Shown: one piece after another, positions 17,183 to 25,911 of the stretch | Layout of the letters: every line of letters begins with the position of its first letter | Position numbering within the stretch: the stretch's first letter is position 1 | Assembly: GCF_003335585.1 (NCBI RefSeq) | Contig: NZ_QBFD01000015.1 | Coordinates: 909,083-973,082, forward strand | DNA length: 64,000 nucleotides | Direction of reading: 5' to 3' | Source of the DNA: Sulfitobacter sp. DFL-14 | GTDB lineage: Bacteria; Pseudomonadota; Alphaproteobacteria; Rhodobacterales; Rhodobacteraceae | The notes under the pieces: generated by a model | Databases searched by the model: none | The model's input: the letters and a program-made list of their open reading frames with translations, nothing else | Told to the model about the DNA's origin: nothing | Program-made: the position numbers and the translations under genes

Positions 17183-18469
17183 CTAGGCTGATGCGAGCCA
17201 GTCAGATCGCAATGACGCATAAACCCGCGCGGGACCTTCCTCTGCCGGTCCTTTGCCACATCGGTCGGCCCTCAGCGGCTGGTCAGGCGCCATGCCCAGT
17301 TCATCACAGTGATAAGAGTCCAATTGCGCCTTCAGACAGGCATCACTGCAATCCGAACAAGGAAAGACCACCTTGTGTGAGCGGATCGATTCATCACGCA
17401 TCTCTTCATAGGTCAGGCTTTGCTTGCTCTCCATTTCCACGACGACGAACGGTTCGGTTTTTTTGAGAACAGGCAGGTTAACGGCTGACGCGTTATCAGA
17501 CACGAAAGCGCTCATCTCCGTGTGCATCATGCCGTGCGATCCGGTCGTGTTGGAACATCCTTCGGCGCACACACATGGCGCGTCGGTGGCACTATAGGGC
17601 GGAGGTTGAACATGGCCGGCAGGTGCTGGAACAGGTGCCGGGCAGATATCAATCGGGAAGTCATTGGGTCCGATAGTACCTTCACCCCGTCCGTTATTGT
17701 AGAAACCGGATGCGGGCACCATATGGTGGCCGGTCTGTCCCGGACAGGGGCATTGGTTGCTGGTGCCCTTGGGTGGCAACCGGCACGCCAGCGCGGCCAG
17801 ACATGGATCCATCTGCGCTGTATCAGCCATTTCCATGAGGTCAGCGTTGTCGCGAAAACTCGACCCCATGACCGGGATCGTCGTGTTGTAGCCGTCTCTG
17901 GTTCCCATAATATCGCCGCGTTCGCCGATCGACAGGTCCAGGGCCGCTTTTCTGCATGCTTCGTCAATGCCTGCCTGATCGCCACAGGCCTCTTCTGCCT
18001 TGTCATAGTCGCTCTTGCAGGGGTCTCCGTCTTTGGGCGGGTTCGGGCTTCCGATTTTTGGAAAGGGCGGCACATTCGGAGGCGATCCATGATTATTTGT
18101 CTGGATGTCAGAGAACCGGGTCAGGTTCTTGCCCTCGGCTTTGACGTTCATCGAGAAGGCCTGGGAATAGGCCTTGCCGGTGTTCTTGGAACTGATTACG
18201 CCTTTCTTGGCAGCGCAGCCCGCCTCGTCTCCGCTGGTTTTGGTAAAATAGGAACTGTTCTTGAGATTGACGGTCTTGCCGCCGATCTTGACCGTGCCTG
18301 TGCCCTTGTCGGTGTCCGTATCAAAGCCGAAGTTCGGATAGGGGATCGGCACGCCGGGCGGCGTCGCCGGATTTTCCGGGGGCGTCATGCAGACATCGGG
18401 AAAGGCCGCGATGACCTTGTTGGCCTGTGCCTTGCAGGACACTTCGAGCTTGTTTGCAAAAACGGTCAT
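17183..18469 (-). CDS. DUF4150 (PAAR-like) protein with C-terminal GHH-type nuclease signature; T6SS effector candidate
   Basis: From the ATG at 18469 the product is 428 aa. The N-terminal 130 residues match the DUF4150 PAAR-like domain (MTVFANKLEVSC, PDVCMTPPENP, IPYPNFG, GGKTVNLKNSSYFTKT), which caps VgrG spikes and is secreted. A Cys-rich middle follows. The C-terminal half has GHHMVPASGFY near 247-257 and GSHGMMHTEMSAF near 310-322, resembling the Tox-GHH2 branch of HNH/ENDO-VII nucleases; H248, H249, H312 and H316 are candidate metal or catalytic residues. The start overlaps the ketosynthase-like gene stop by four bases (ATGA). A longer upstream start is possible but extends into that gene. 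Confidence 0.82.
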   Translation of the reverse strand: MTVFANKLEVSCKAQANKVIAAFPDVCMTPPENPATPPGVPIPYPNFGFDTDTDKGTGTVKIGGKTVNLKNSSYFTKTSGDEAGCAAKKGVISSKNTGKAYSQAFSMNVKAEGKNLTRFSDIQTNNHGSPPNVPPFPKIGSPNPPKDGDPCKSDYDKAEEACGDQAGIDEACRKAALDLSIGERGDIMGTRDGYNTTIPVMGSSFRDNADLMEMADTAQMDPCLAALACRLPPKGTSNQCPCPGQTGHHMVPASGFYNNGRGEGTIGPNDFPIDICPAPVPAPAGHVQPPPYSATDAPCVCAEGCSNTTGSHGMMHTEMSAFVSDNASAVNLPVLKKTEPFVVVEMESKQSLTYEEMRDESIRSHKVVFPCSDCSDACLKAQLDSYHCDELGMAPDQPLRADRCGKGPAEEGPARVYASLRSDWLASA

Positions 18470-19521
18470 GCGGCGGCCCTCTTTCGGTCTACCGTCTGAA
18501 AGATCGCGGAACCGCAAGCGCCGTCGTCGCCCGAGGCTTCGACCATGATGCGATGACCGCTGGCGTAATCTTTTTCAAAACTCTCAAGGCCCCAGCCCAC
18601 CATCAGCGGCACAAACGCAGCACCGATGTTGCCAAGGCAATCGCCGGGGGTCCAGATCGGCTGGGGATCGCGGTGCAGGCGCATCATGCGCTGCATCGCC
18701 AGCGCGCTTTGCTTGAAAAAGAACGCCTCGCCTGCCAGATCGGTGATGCGGAAATCTATACGGCCAAAGTCCTGAAGTCCGCTCATCTCAAGCGCGTCGC
18801 GATAGGCCTGCGTCATGCCATCGGCGCGCAGCGGCAGGTCAAACCCGTCCTGGGCCTTGCGGTTATAGATATAGGCCTCTTCCCGTGTCAGACCCAGACC
18901 TGTCAGGGCAAAATGCGTCGGTTTACCCGGCGCGCACAGGATGGCCGCGGCGGCTTCTCCGGGGAGGAAACCATTGGCGTTGTCACCGGTCAAAAGGCGA
19001 TTTTCCCGCAGGAAATGCGCAATCGCTGGCCCGTTCAGCAAACTGTCGACACCGATGATCAGTACATGCCGGGCCTCGTCCCTGGCAAACATGCGCCGGG
19101 CGCGTTCAAGGGCGATAAAACCGGAAGGGCGGCCATGTGATACCACCTGCATCTTGGTCCGTTCGGGCAGTCCTGAAAATTCCAGCACGCGGGCGGCAAA
19201 ACGATCTACGTTGCGTACCACCTGCCCGGGGCGGGTGGTTTCGGCAAGACACAGGATCAAGGACATATCCGCCTGTGCCCCGCCCTGCCCCTGCAGCGCA
19301 TCCACAATCGCACCCGCCGCCAGATGCGCCAGCCGTTTTTCCCCGATCCAGTTGCGCGGCAGGGGGACGGGCGCGCCCAGCAGCCATGCCCCACCCGGCG
19401 CGATGAACTGTGTTTCGCAAAATCCATCCAGACCTGCGCGCATGGCGGCGCAGGCAGAAGCACGGTCCAACCCGACGGCCGTTACCATGCCTGCCGAGAG
19501 GATGTTCACACCTGTACTCAT
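18466..19521 (-). CDS. Ketosynthase-like (thiolase-fold) protein lacking the catalytic Cys, T6SS-associated
   Basis: The 351-aa product resembles the FabF/ketoacyl synthase fold: VNILSAGMVTAVG at the start, GVDSLLNGPAI near the middle, a GEAAAAI loop, and a C-terminal GNIGAAF block where active synthases have the His-containing GHTLGAAG. The expected DTACSSS nucleophile motif is absent, as is the first catalytic His, so it is unlikely to condense acyl groups. Genes of this kind occur between DUF2169 and DUF4150 genes in T6SS clusters; a chaperone or loading role is inferred. The ATG at 19521 overlaps the DUF2169 stop by four bases, which fixes the start. Confidence 0.75.
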   Translation of the reverse strand: MSTGVNILSAGMVTAVGLDRASACAAMRAGLDGFCETQFIAPGGAWLLGAPVPLPRNWIGEKRLAHLAAGAIVDALQGQGGAQADMSLILCLAETTRPGQVVRNVDRFAARVLEFSGLPERTKMQVVSHGRPSGFIALERARRMFARDEARHVLIIGVDSLLNGPAIAHFLRENRLLTGDNANGFLPGEAAAAILCAPGKPTHFALTGLGLTREEAYIYNRKAQDGFDLPLRADGMTQAYRDALEMSGLQDFGRIDFRITDLAGEAFFFKQSALAMQRMMRLHRDPQPIWTPGDCLGNIGAAFVPLMVGWGLESFEKDYASGHRIMVEASGDDGACGSAIFQTVDRKRAAA

Positions 19522-20633
19522 GCGGCGGCCTCGCTGTCTCCGGGACGACCGAAGCGCTTGCCAAATGACCGGTAGGCCTTGCCTTTGGATTTGGCGCGCA
19601 CCAGCCCGCGCGGCGGTGTCCCGATCCAGGCTTCGGTGAATTCGGTGATCAGGCGTCGCATCGGCACATCGACGCGCCATACCATCGACATCTGCCGCGC
19701 TTCGGTGTCAAAAATCAGCGTATCGGGGCGCAAGACACCCTCCCAGGCCTTTTCCCAACCGCGAAATATCTGCATCGGCAGTTCGGTCTGCGGCAGGCGA
19801 AATTGTTCGCGCCCCTTTGGCGTCAGGTTCAGCAGCGTCACCTCGGTGCCGGTCGCGGGCGGCAAGATCTGCTGATCCTTCCCGACCTGCTGGTAATAGC
19901 GTTCGTCGAAATCGGCTGGCAAAAACGGAAACACTTCGTCCTGCCATTTCTGGTCGTAGGTGCCGCCATATTTCAACCGGTCCGCCCGCCCGCGCCAGAT
20001 CGGTCCCAGCGCCATCGGGCGGTAGTCTTCGATGGGCGAGGTGACCTCGACACCCACTTCTTCGGTGTTTGGAAGCGGCGCGCCGGTCAGCCGATCGCGG
20101 TTGCGTGGATGGGCGTAGCCGCGCCCAACAGGGTTCATCATGTAGGCGTGCGGATTTGCGGCATCGGGGTTCAACCGGTCAGTGCCGCCGAATGCGGTGT
20201 CATAGCCAAAGGCTTGCCGTGTAAACGGAAACGGATCGGTCGCCATGATCGCAGGGCCGACAACACGCCACTCGCGATGGCCGACGACCATCAGTGTCTT
20301 GTGCCAGCCGCCCACCCGCAGACCGACCTGCACGCGCGGCACCTTGCGGCCCCCGGGGCCATAAGCCGCGCCCTGCAGCACCACGTCGCAGGCGGGTTTG
20401 CGAAAGGCAAAATCGGTTTCCCACCGCGTTGCGGAAAAACCCGGTTCACCCGTAGCTTCATCGGCATAGACAAGCGGCATCTGATCGGCTTCGGGAAGCA
20501 GGGTCATCTGGCCGCCATCGCGGTCGGGAAAGGCCCAGCTGCCCTTGACGACCATCACGAAAAACTCGCGCCCGGCCACGTCCATCGCAACGATGTGCTG
20601 GTGGCGCAGCCCGAGGCGGTTATACACAATCAT
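19518..20633 (-). CDS. DUF2169 protein, T6SS effector-loading adaptor candidate
   Basis: The 371-aa product fits DUF2169: FFVMVVKGSWAFPDR-like N-terminus (about residues 24-40), a TRWETDFAFRKPACDVVLQG region (about 70-90), a repeated AFGYDTAFGGTD segment and GYAHPRNRDRLTGAPLPN. DUF2169 proteins are found upstream of PAAR-like DUF4150 effectors and are thought to help mount them on the spike. No signal peptide is present. The gene lies 14 bases after clpV and is coupled to the ketosynthase-like gene, so clpV-DUF2169-KS-DUF4150-propeller form one transcription unit. Confidence 0.82.
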   Translation of the reverse strand: MIVYNRLGLRHQHIVAMDVAGREFFVMVVKGSWAFPDRDGGQMTLLPEADQMPLVYADEATGEPGFSATRWETDFAFRKPACDVVLQGAAYGPGGRKVPRVQVGLRVGGWHKTLMVVGHREWRVVGPAIMATDPFPFTRQAFGYDTAFGGTDRLNPDAANPHAYMMNPVGRGYAHPRNRDRLTGAPLPNTEEVGVEVTSPIEDYRPMALGPIWRGRADRLKYGGTYDQKWQDEVFPFLPADFDERYYQQVGKDQQILPPATGTEVTLLNLTPKGREQFRLPQTELPMQIFRGWEKAWEGVLRPDTLIFDTEARQMSMVWRVDVPMRRLITEFTEAWIGTPPRGLVRAKSKGKAYRSFGKRFGRPGDSEAAA

Positions 20634-20647
20634 GCCGCGCTTCCCAC

Positions 20648-23401
20648 CTATTCGAACGCGTAGTCAAAACCATCTGCGCCGCCCGTTACCGTGACTTTGC
20701 GCAGGGTGGCTCCGTCCAGACTATAGGTCAAGATACGGCGGCTGAGTTCGGGCATCAGCGTATTTGTCAGAATAGCGTCGATCATCCGCCCGCCGGATTC
20801 GATTTCGGTCGCGCGGGCTTTGATCACATCCATCGCCCCGTCGCCGATCACCAGTTCCGCACCGTACCCTTCGAGCAGCCGCTTGGCCACCGACCGCAGC
20901 TTGTGGCCCGCAATCACCTCAATCATCGTATCGGACAGCGGATAATAGGGGATCGTGACAACCCGACCCAGCAGGGCCGCTGGAAAGACCCCCAACAAGG
21001 GCGCGCGCAGGGCGTTGTTCAACTCTTCCGCATCGGCCTTGGTCTTGCCTTCCTCGGTCATCGCCATGATCTCCTCCGATCCGACGTTCGAGGTCAGCAG
21101 GATCAGCGTGTTCTTGAAATCGATGCGCCGCCCTTCACTGTCATCCATCATGCCCTTGTCGAAGACCTGAAAGAAAATCTCGTGCACATCCGGATGCGCC
21201 TTTTCGACCTCGTCCAGCAGCACCACCGAATAGGGCCTGCGCCGCACGGCCTCGGTCAGGACGCCGCCCTTGCCATATCCCACGTATCCCGGCGGCGCCC
21301 CTTTCAGGGTGCTGACCGTATGTGCTTCCTGATATTCGCTCATATTGATCGAAATCACATTGTCCTCGCCGCCATACATCAGGTCGGCCAGCGCCAGCGC
21401 GGTTTCCGTCTTGCCCACACCGGACGGCCCGCACAGCATAAAGACGCCAACCGGCTTTTCAGGAGGTTTCAGCCCGGCCGCGGATGTTTGAATGCGGTTC
21501 GCGATCATCTCCATCGCGTGATCCTGGCCGACGACACGTTCCGCCAGCGATGCTGCCAGTGCCAGCGCGCGTTCTGTCTGGCTCGACATCATCCGGCCCA
21601 TCGGGATGCCGGTCCAGTCCTGCACGACCGAGGCAACGGCCTGCTTGTCCACGGCAGGCAGGATAAGCGGTGTTTCCCCCTGCGCCGTGGTCAGCGCCAG
21701 CATCCGTTCCCGCAGCGTGGCCAACGCGCCGTCGCGGTCGAAAGGTTCGGCCGCCTCTGCCGGACCTTCAGGATCCTCTTTCATGTCGTCGTCCGGCACA
21801 TCTTCTTCGGGCACCGCGTCTTCGGGTACCGCGTCGCCGATCTCGCCCGTGTCATCAAGCGCAGCGCCTGCACCGCGCAACTTTGCCCGCAGATCAAGGA
21901 TTTCCGCGACCATTTCCTTTTCGGTCTCCCAGCGGGCGCTTGCCGCCTCCAGCGCTGTCGCCGCCTGTGCCAGCCGCGCCTCGACCTCTGCCTTGCGCTC
22001 TGTCACATCAATCCCGATCGCCTCTTCACGGTCGATAATGCCCTGTTCGATCTCAAGGGCGGACTGCCGCCGCTGAATGTCCTCGACCTCTGCCGGGGTC
22101 GCGTGCTGGCTGACCGCCACACGGGCGCAGGCCGTATCCAGCAAGCTGATCGCCTTGTCCGGCAGCTGGCGACTGGGGATATAGCGATGCGACATCTTCA
22201 CCGCCGCCTCGATTGCCTCGTCCAGCAGTTCGACGCGGTGATGTTTCTCCAGCACCCCGGCGATGCCGCGGCACATCAGCACTGCCTTTTCCTCGTCCGG
22301 TTCCTCGATCTTGACGACCTGAAAGCGGCGGGTCAGTGCCGGATCGGGTTCGATATGCTGCTTGTATTCGGCCCATGTCGTCGCCGCGATGGTGCGCAAC
22401 TCTCCGCGTGCCAGCGGCGGTTTCAACAGGTTCGCGGCATCGCCTGTTCCGGCGGCACCGCCTGCACCGATCAGCGTATGCGCTTCATCGATGAACAGGA
22501 TGATCGGCGTGTCGCTGGACTGGACCTCTTCAATCACCGATTTCAGGCGTTTTTCGAACTCGCCCTTCACCGAAGCGCCCGCCTGCATCAACCCGATATC
22601 GAGCATCTGCAAATCGACATTGCGCAGTTGCGGCGGCACGTCGCCCCGCGCCAGTCGCTGCGCGAAGCCTTCGACGACCGCGGTCTTGCCCACCCCCGCC
22701 TCGCCCGTCAGGATCGGGTTGTTCTGCTTGCGCCGCAGCAGGATATCAACGATCTGGCGGATCTCCGCATCGCGGCCCACGACCGGATCCATCTTTCCGT
22801 CGCGCGCGCGCGCCGTCAGGTTGGTCGCGAACTGATCCAGCGCCGACTTGCCGCCCGGCGCCTTGCGCGCGGGCCTGGCCCCGTCTTCGGCCGGTTTTGC
22901 AGGCGCCTCGATGGAATCGACCAACAGATCGTCCAGCTGTGCCGCCATCGCCGACGGATCGATCTTGTCAAACTCGAGGCTGATCTTGAACAGCAGCCCT
23001 TCCAGCACCGGCACCTGAAGCGCGCCCAAAAGCACATAGGCCGACCGCACGGTATCGTCCCCGAATTCCAGCGATCCGAAACTCCATGCCTCCTGAATGG
23101 CGCGAAAGATATGGTCGGAAAACTCCTCTACCGACCCGGCACCGTGGCGCAGCGCATCCGTGGCGCGCAAAACGTCACCGTCGAATTTGTGCCGGTCCAC
23201 CCCGGCCGATTCCAGCAACAGCGCAAAATCCGTGCCCTCCGCGTCGGCAAGGGCCGTGACGAAATGGATCAGTTCCACATAGGGATTGCCACGTCGTTTT
23301 GCTGATTGCGCGGCCTCTGAAAATGCCTTCAGACATGCCGGATTCAGCTTGCCCACAAGCTCTTTGCGCTTGATCGTTTCCTGCGATCCGCGTGCGGACA
23401 T
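20648..23401 (-). CDS. tssH: ClpV (TssH) sheath-recycling AAA+ ATPase
   Basis: ClpV disassembles contracted TssBC sheath. The product is 917 aa: an N-terminal Clp-N domain (LNPACLKAFSEAAQSA), a first AAA+ module with Walker A GEAGVGKT and Walker B LFIDEAHT (about residues 230-320), a helical middle domain with an unusually long acidic insert of Asp/Glu/Pro (near 505-545), and a second AAA+ module with GPSGVGKTETAL (about 620-630). The ATG at 23401 was chosen because GGAGG lies eight bases upstream; a further upstream frame would begin inside that ribosome site. It diverges from ppkA across a 140-base gap. Confidence 0.94.
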   Translation of the reverse strand: MSARGSQETIKRKELVGKLNPACLKAFSEAAQSAKRRGNPYVELIHFVTALADAEGTDFALLLESAGVDRHKFDGDVLRATDALRHGAGSVEEFSDHIFRAIQEAWSFGSLEFGDDTVRSAYVLLGALQVPVLEGLLFKISLEFDKIDPSAMAAQLDDLLVDSIEAPAKPAEDGARPARKAPGGKSALDQFATNLTARARDGKMDPVVGRDAEIRQIVDILLRRKQNNPILTGEAGVGKTAVVEGFAQRLARGDVPPQLRNVDLQMLDIGLMQAGASVKGEFEKRLKSVIEEVQSSDTPIILFIDEAHTLIGAGGAAGTGDAANLLKPPLARGELRTIAATTWAEYKQHIEPDPALTRRFQVVKIEEPDEEKAVLMCRGIAGVLEKHHRVELLDEAIEAAVKMSHRYIPSRQLPDKAISLLDTACARVAVSQHATPAEVEDIQRRQSALEIEQGIIDREEAIGIDVTERKAEVEARLAQAATALEAASARWETEKEMVAEILDLRAKLRGAGAALDDTGEIGDAVPEDAVPEEDVPDDDMKEDPEGPAEAAEPFDRDGALATLRERMLALTTAQGETPLILPAVDKQAVASVVQDWTGIPMGRMMSSQTERALALAASLAERVVGQDHAMEMIANRIQTSAAGLKPPEKPVGVFMLCGPSGVGKTETALALADLMYGGEDNVISINMSEYQEAHTVSTLKGAPPGYVGYGKGGVLTEAVRRRPYSVVLLDEVEKAHPDVHEIFFQVFDKGMMDDSEGRRIDFKNTLILLTSNVGSEEIMAMTEEGKTKADAEELNNALRAPLLGVFPAALLGRVVTIPYYPLSDTMIEVIAGHKLRSVAKRLLEGYGAELVIGDGAMDVIKARATEIESGGRMIDAILTNTLMPELSRRILTYSLDGATLRKVTVTGGADGFDYAFE

Positions 23402-23541
23402 ATCAATATCCTCCAAAAAATGTTGTCGTAACGGGGTACTGATGAAATAATCAAAGTCGTTTTATAGTCTCCTATACTAGACCGAATTTGATTTTGAATC
23501 GACAACTTTGGTGGGCGATGCCCCGCCAACTGGAGCATTTG
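23402..23541. promoter_or_regulatory. Divergent clpV/ppkA promoter region
   Basis: A short AT-rich gap between the clpV and kinase genes. It contains the small inverted repeat TATAG/CTATA around 23464-23477 and the ribosome sites of both genes (GGAGG for clpV, CTGGAG for the kinase). The low GC contrasts with the coding DNA on each side. Promoter elements are not assigned. Confidence 0.45.
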
Positions 23542-25644
23542 ATGAAAACGCCACTGCCGACGGATATCTTCAAGACCGGACAGGTGTTGAACAACACCTA
23601 TGAAATTGCCGGCGTGTTGGGCCGCGGCGGTACCGGCGAAGTCTATCTCGCCCGCAACCAGATCAATGAACGCGACTGCGCGATCAAGGCGCTGAACGCT
23701 CAGTTCTCGGACAATGCCGAATATATCGACCTGATGCGCCGTGAAGACCAGATGCGCGCAATTCAGCACGACGCGGTGGTCCGCTATACCGAGGTGTCAC
23801 GCTCTGATGCGGGCCATGTGTTTCTGGTGATGGATTACGTCGAAGGCCCGTCGCTGAGCGACGTGATGGAAGACCGCAAGCTGACCCCGCGCGAATTGCT
23901 GATCGTGGCGCACCGTGTGCTGGAAGGACTGGTCGCCACCCATGCGCACGGCATCGTCCACCGCGATCTGAGCCCCGATAATATCATCCTGCGCGGCGGC
24001 AAACCCGAACGCTCGACCATCATCGACTTTGGCATCGCCAAGGATACGGCCGCGGGCGCCCGCACCATTGTCGGCAACCAGTTTGCCGGAAAATACGAAT
24101 ATGCCGCGCCTGAACAGCTGGACGGAAAGGCAACGTCTCAGGCCGACCTTTACGCATTGGGTGCGACCTTGCTGGCGGCATGGCGGCGCGACGTACCTGA
24201 TCTGGGCACCACACCCGGCGAAATCATGCGCCGCAAGGCCGCCGCATTGGACACTGACGGTGTGCCCGACCCGTTGCGACCGCTCATCGAATGGCTGACC
24301 CAACTGCGCCCGGAGGACCGTCCGAAGGATGCCGCCGAAGCGGTCGCCTGGCTGGACAGCCAGTTTCGCCCCGACACCGGGACACAGACCGAAGGCCCGG
24401 GCGGCAAGGCACGCAAGCGCAGCCGCGCGCCGCTGGTTCTGGGTCTTGTCGCATTTTGCACGGCAGCTGTGGGTGCCGCGTGGTTCACCGGGATGCTGGA
24501 CGATCTGTTTGCCCCCGCCCTGCAGATTGCCTCCCCCTATGAAATGACGGCGACTTTCGATCCCGATGGTGAAAAATCGCTGATCGCCAACGCGCCGGAT
24601 TCCGAAATCGCTGCCGGGTTGCGCAATGCATATGCCAACGCGGCCGGGACACTTGCCAATCCCGGCGAAATCACACTGGCTGCCGGCATGCCCGCCCCCG
24701 ATTGGCCCGACAATGCGGCTGATCTGATGACGCTTGCATCGGAACTGGAAAACTGGACGGTGACCCTTTCGGATATGTCGGCAAACATCTCCGGCCTGGC
24801 GGCGTCGCGTGCGGCGCGCGACGCCGTGCACACAAGGTTGACAGCCTACGGCACCGATGAAGGGCTGGACGTTCGGACGGACCTTGTCGCCGGGCCAAGG
24901 GTACTGCCCGCTGCCGCACTCGAACCCTATCTCACCGAACTGGCAAGCTGCGGCCCGCTTAAGCAATTGGACGGCACGCAGAGCGACTATGCCCTGTTCG
25001 ATACCGTCACGATTATCGGCGATGTTTCCGCGAATACCGACGCCGAGGCCATTCGCGCCGGTCTCGAACCGCACCTCGGCGACCGCGATCTGAGGGTCGA
25101 GACCCGCACGCTGAACAAAGATCTCTGTGCCATCCGCGCCGCATTGCCACCGCTGGTCGCCGACACCGTGTCGATCTGGCTGGGCAAGGGCGAAACCGGC
25201 GAAGCGGCGCTGACCGGCGTCTTCACAACCGGCGAGAATCCCGTCGTCGACATCCAGATGCCGGCCACCCTGACGGGCGCATCCCTGTGGGTGATGGTCG
25301 TGGACAACACCGGAAAGGTGTTCCACGTCCTGCCCAACATCAACAGCACCGCACATATGATCGACGATCTGGGCGTGATCGAAAACGGCCTGCGCCGGGT
25401 GCGGATTCTCTGGCCTATCGCGGCGCTTGCCGAGGATCCGACGCGGCTGGCCATTCAGGTGACCGAGGACGATTACGGCAAGAGCGAGGTCATCGCGATC
25501 CTGTCCCGAACTCCGCTGTTCGACATGCGGCGCCCCCGCGACGAAAGTGTCTCCTCGGTCGCCGGGGCACTTGTCGAAACCCTGAAGGGCCGCGAAGACG
25601 AGATTCTGGGCATCGCGTCACGGATCATCGACGCGCGTCCCTAG
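23542..25644 (+). CDS. ppkA: PpkA-type Ser/Thr protein kinase of the T6SS
   Basis: A Hanks-type kinase expected to phosphorylate the FHA protein at 6141-7565 and trigger T6SS assembly. From the ATG at 23542 the product is 700 aa. The kinase domain (about 20-285) has GRGGTGEVY, Lys49, HRDLSPDN (140-147) and DFG (Asp162), so it should be active. A membrane helix (about 293-315) follows, then an extracytoplasmic part of about 380 residues; the last 170 residues resemble a DUF4384-like domain (VMVVDNTGKVFHVLPN, then EVIAILS and PLFDM). The start has GGAG six bases upstream; a longer frame to 23488 lacks one. It diverges from clpV. Confidence 0.9.
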   Translation: MKTPLPTDIFKTGQVLNNTYEIAGVLGRGGTGEVYLARNQINERDCAIKALNAQFSDNAEYIDLMRREDQMRAIQHDAVVRYTEVSRSDAGHVFLVMDYVEGPSLSDVMEDRKLTPRELLIVAHRVLEGLVATHAHGIVHRDLSPDNIILRGGKPERSTIIDFGIAKDTAAGARTIVGNQFAGKYEYAAPEQLDGKATSQADLYALGATLLAAWRRDVPDLGTTPGEIMRRKAAALDTDGVPDPLRPLIEWLTQLRPEDRPKDAAEAVAWLDSQFRPDTGTQTEGPGGKARKRSRAPLVLGLVAFCTAAVGAAWFTGMLDDLFAPALQIASPYEMTATFDPDGEKSLIANAPDSEIAAGLRNAYANAAGTLANPGEITLAAGMPAPDWPDNAADLMTLASELENWTVTLSDMSANISGLAASRAARDAVHTRLTAYGTDEGLDVRTDLVAGPRVLPAAALEPYLTELASCGPLKQLDGTQSDYALFDTVTIIGDVSANTDAEAIRAGLEPHLGDRDLRVETRTLNKDLCAIRAALPPLVADTVSIWLGKGETGEAALTGVFTTGENPVVDIQMPATLTGASLWVMVVDNTGKVFHVLPNINSTAHMIDDLGVIENGLRRVRILWPIAALAEDPTRLAIQVTEDDYGKSEVIAILSRTPLFDMRRPRDESVSSVAGALVETLKGREDEILGIASRIIDARP

Positions 25645-25682
25645 TATGGCTGAAACGAAATGCGCATCATTTCCCACTGCCC

Positions 25683-25904
25683 CCGGATCGCTTGCGATCC
25701 GGTTCGCACCCGACCCCGCCCCCGTCAAACCGCAGGTTTGCCTCCGGCAAAACGGCGGGTGCGAAACTCCGACCTCGCAAGATGCTGCGAAGTATGGAAA
25801 AATGGAGATGCCCCGCCAAATGGAGGGCCGCCCTCGGTGTCGGGTGCGAACCTGTCGTTGAGAGCTGCATTCAATGAACCGACCTTTGAGTCCGGGTGAC
25901 TAAG
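25683..25904 (-). repeat. Dispersed non-coding repeat, copy B
   Basis: Reverse-complement relative of the repeat at 16014-16203. The end at 25683-25723 is 40/41 identical to copy A, including the palindrome CCGGATCGC/GCGATCCGG at 25683-25702, and the opposite end carries the CCGGGTGACTAAG relative of copy A's left end. Copy B holds an extra palindromic block near 25726-25754 that copy A lacks. Like copy A it lies exactly between two convergent genes. Confidence 0.8.
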
Positions 25905-25911
25905 ATCAGGA

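Noticed and set aside
20903..23305. Long plus-strand open frame (about 800 codons) opposite clpV
   Set aside because: It is the antisense shadow of a well-supported AAA+ gene in high-GC DNA. Its product is His/Arg/Gln-rich with no domain or start signal.
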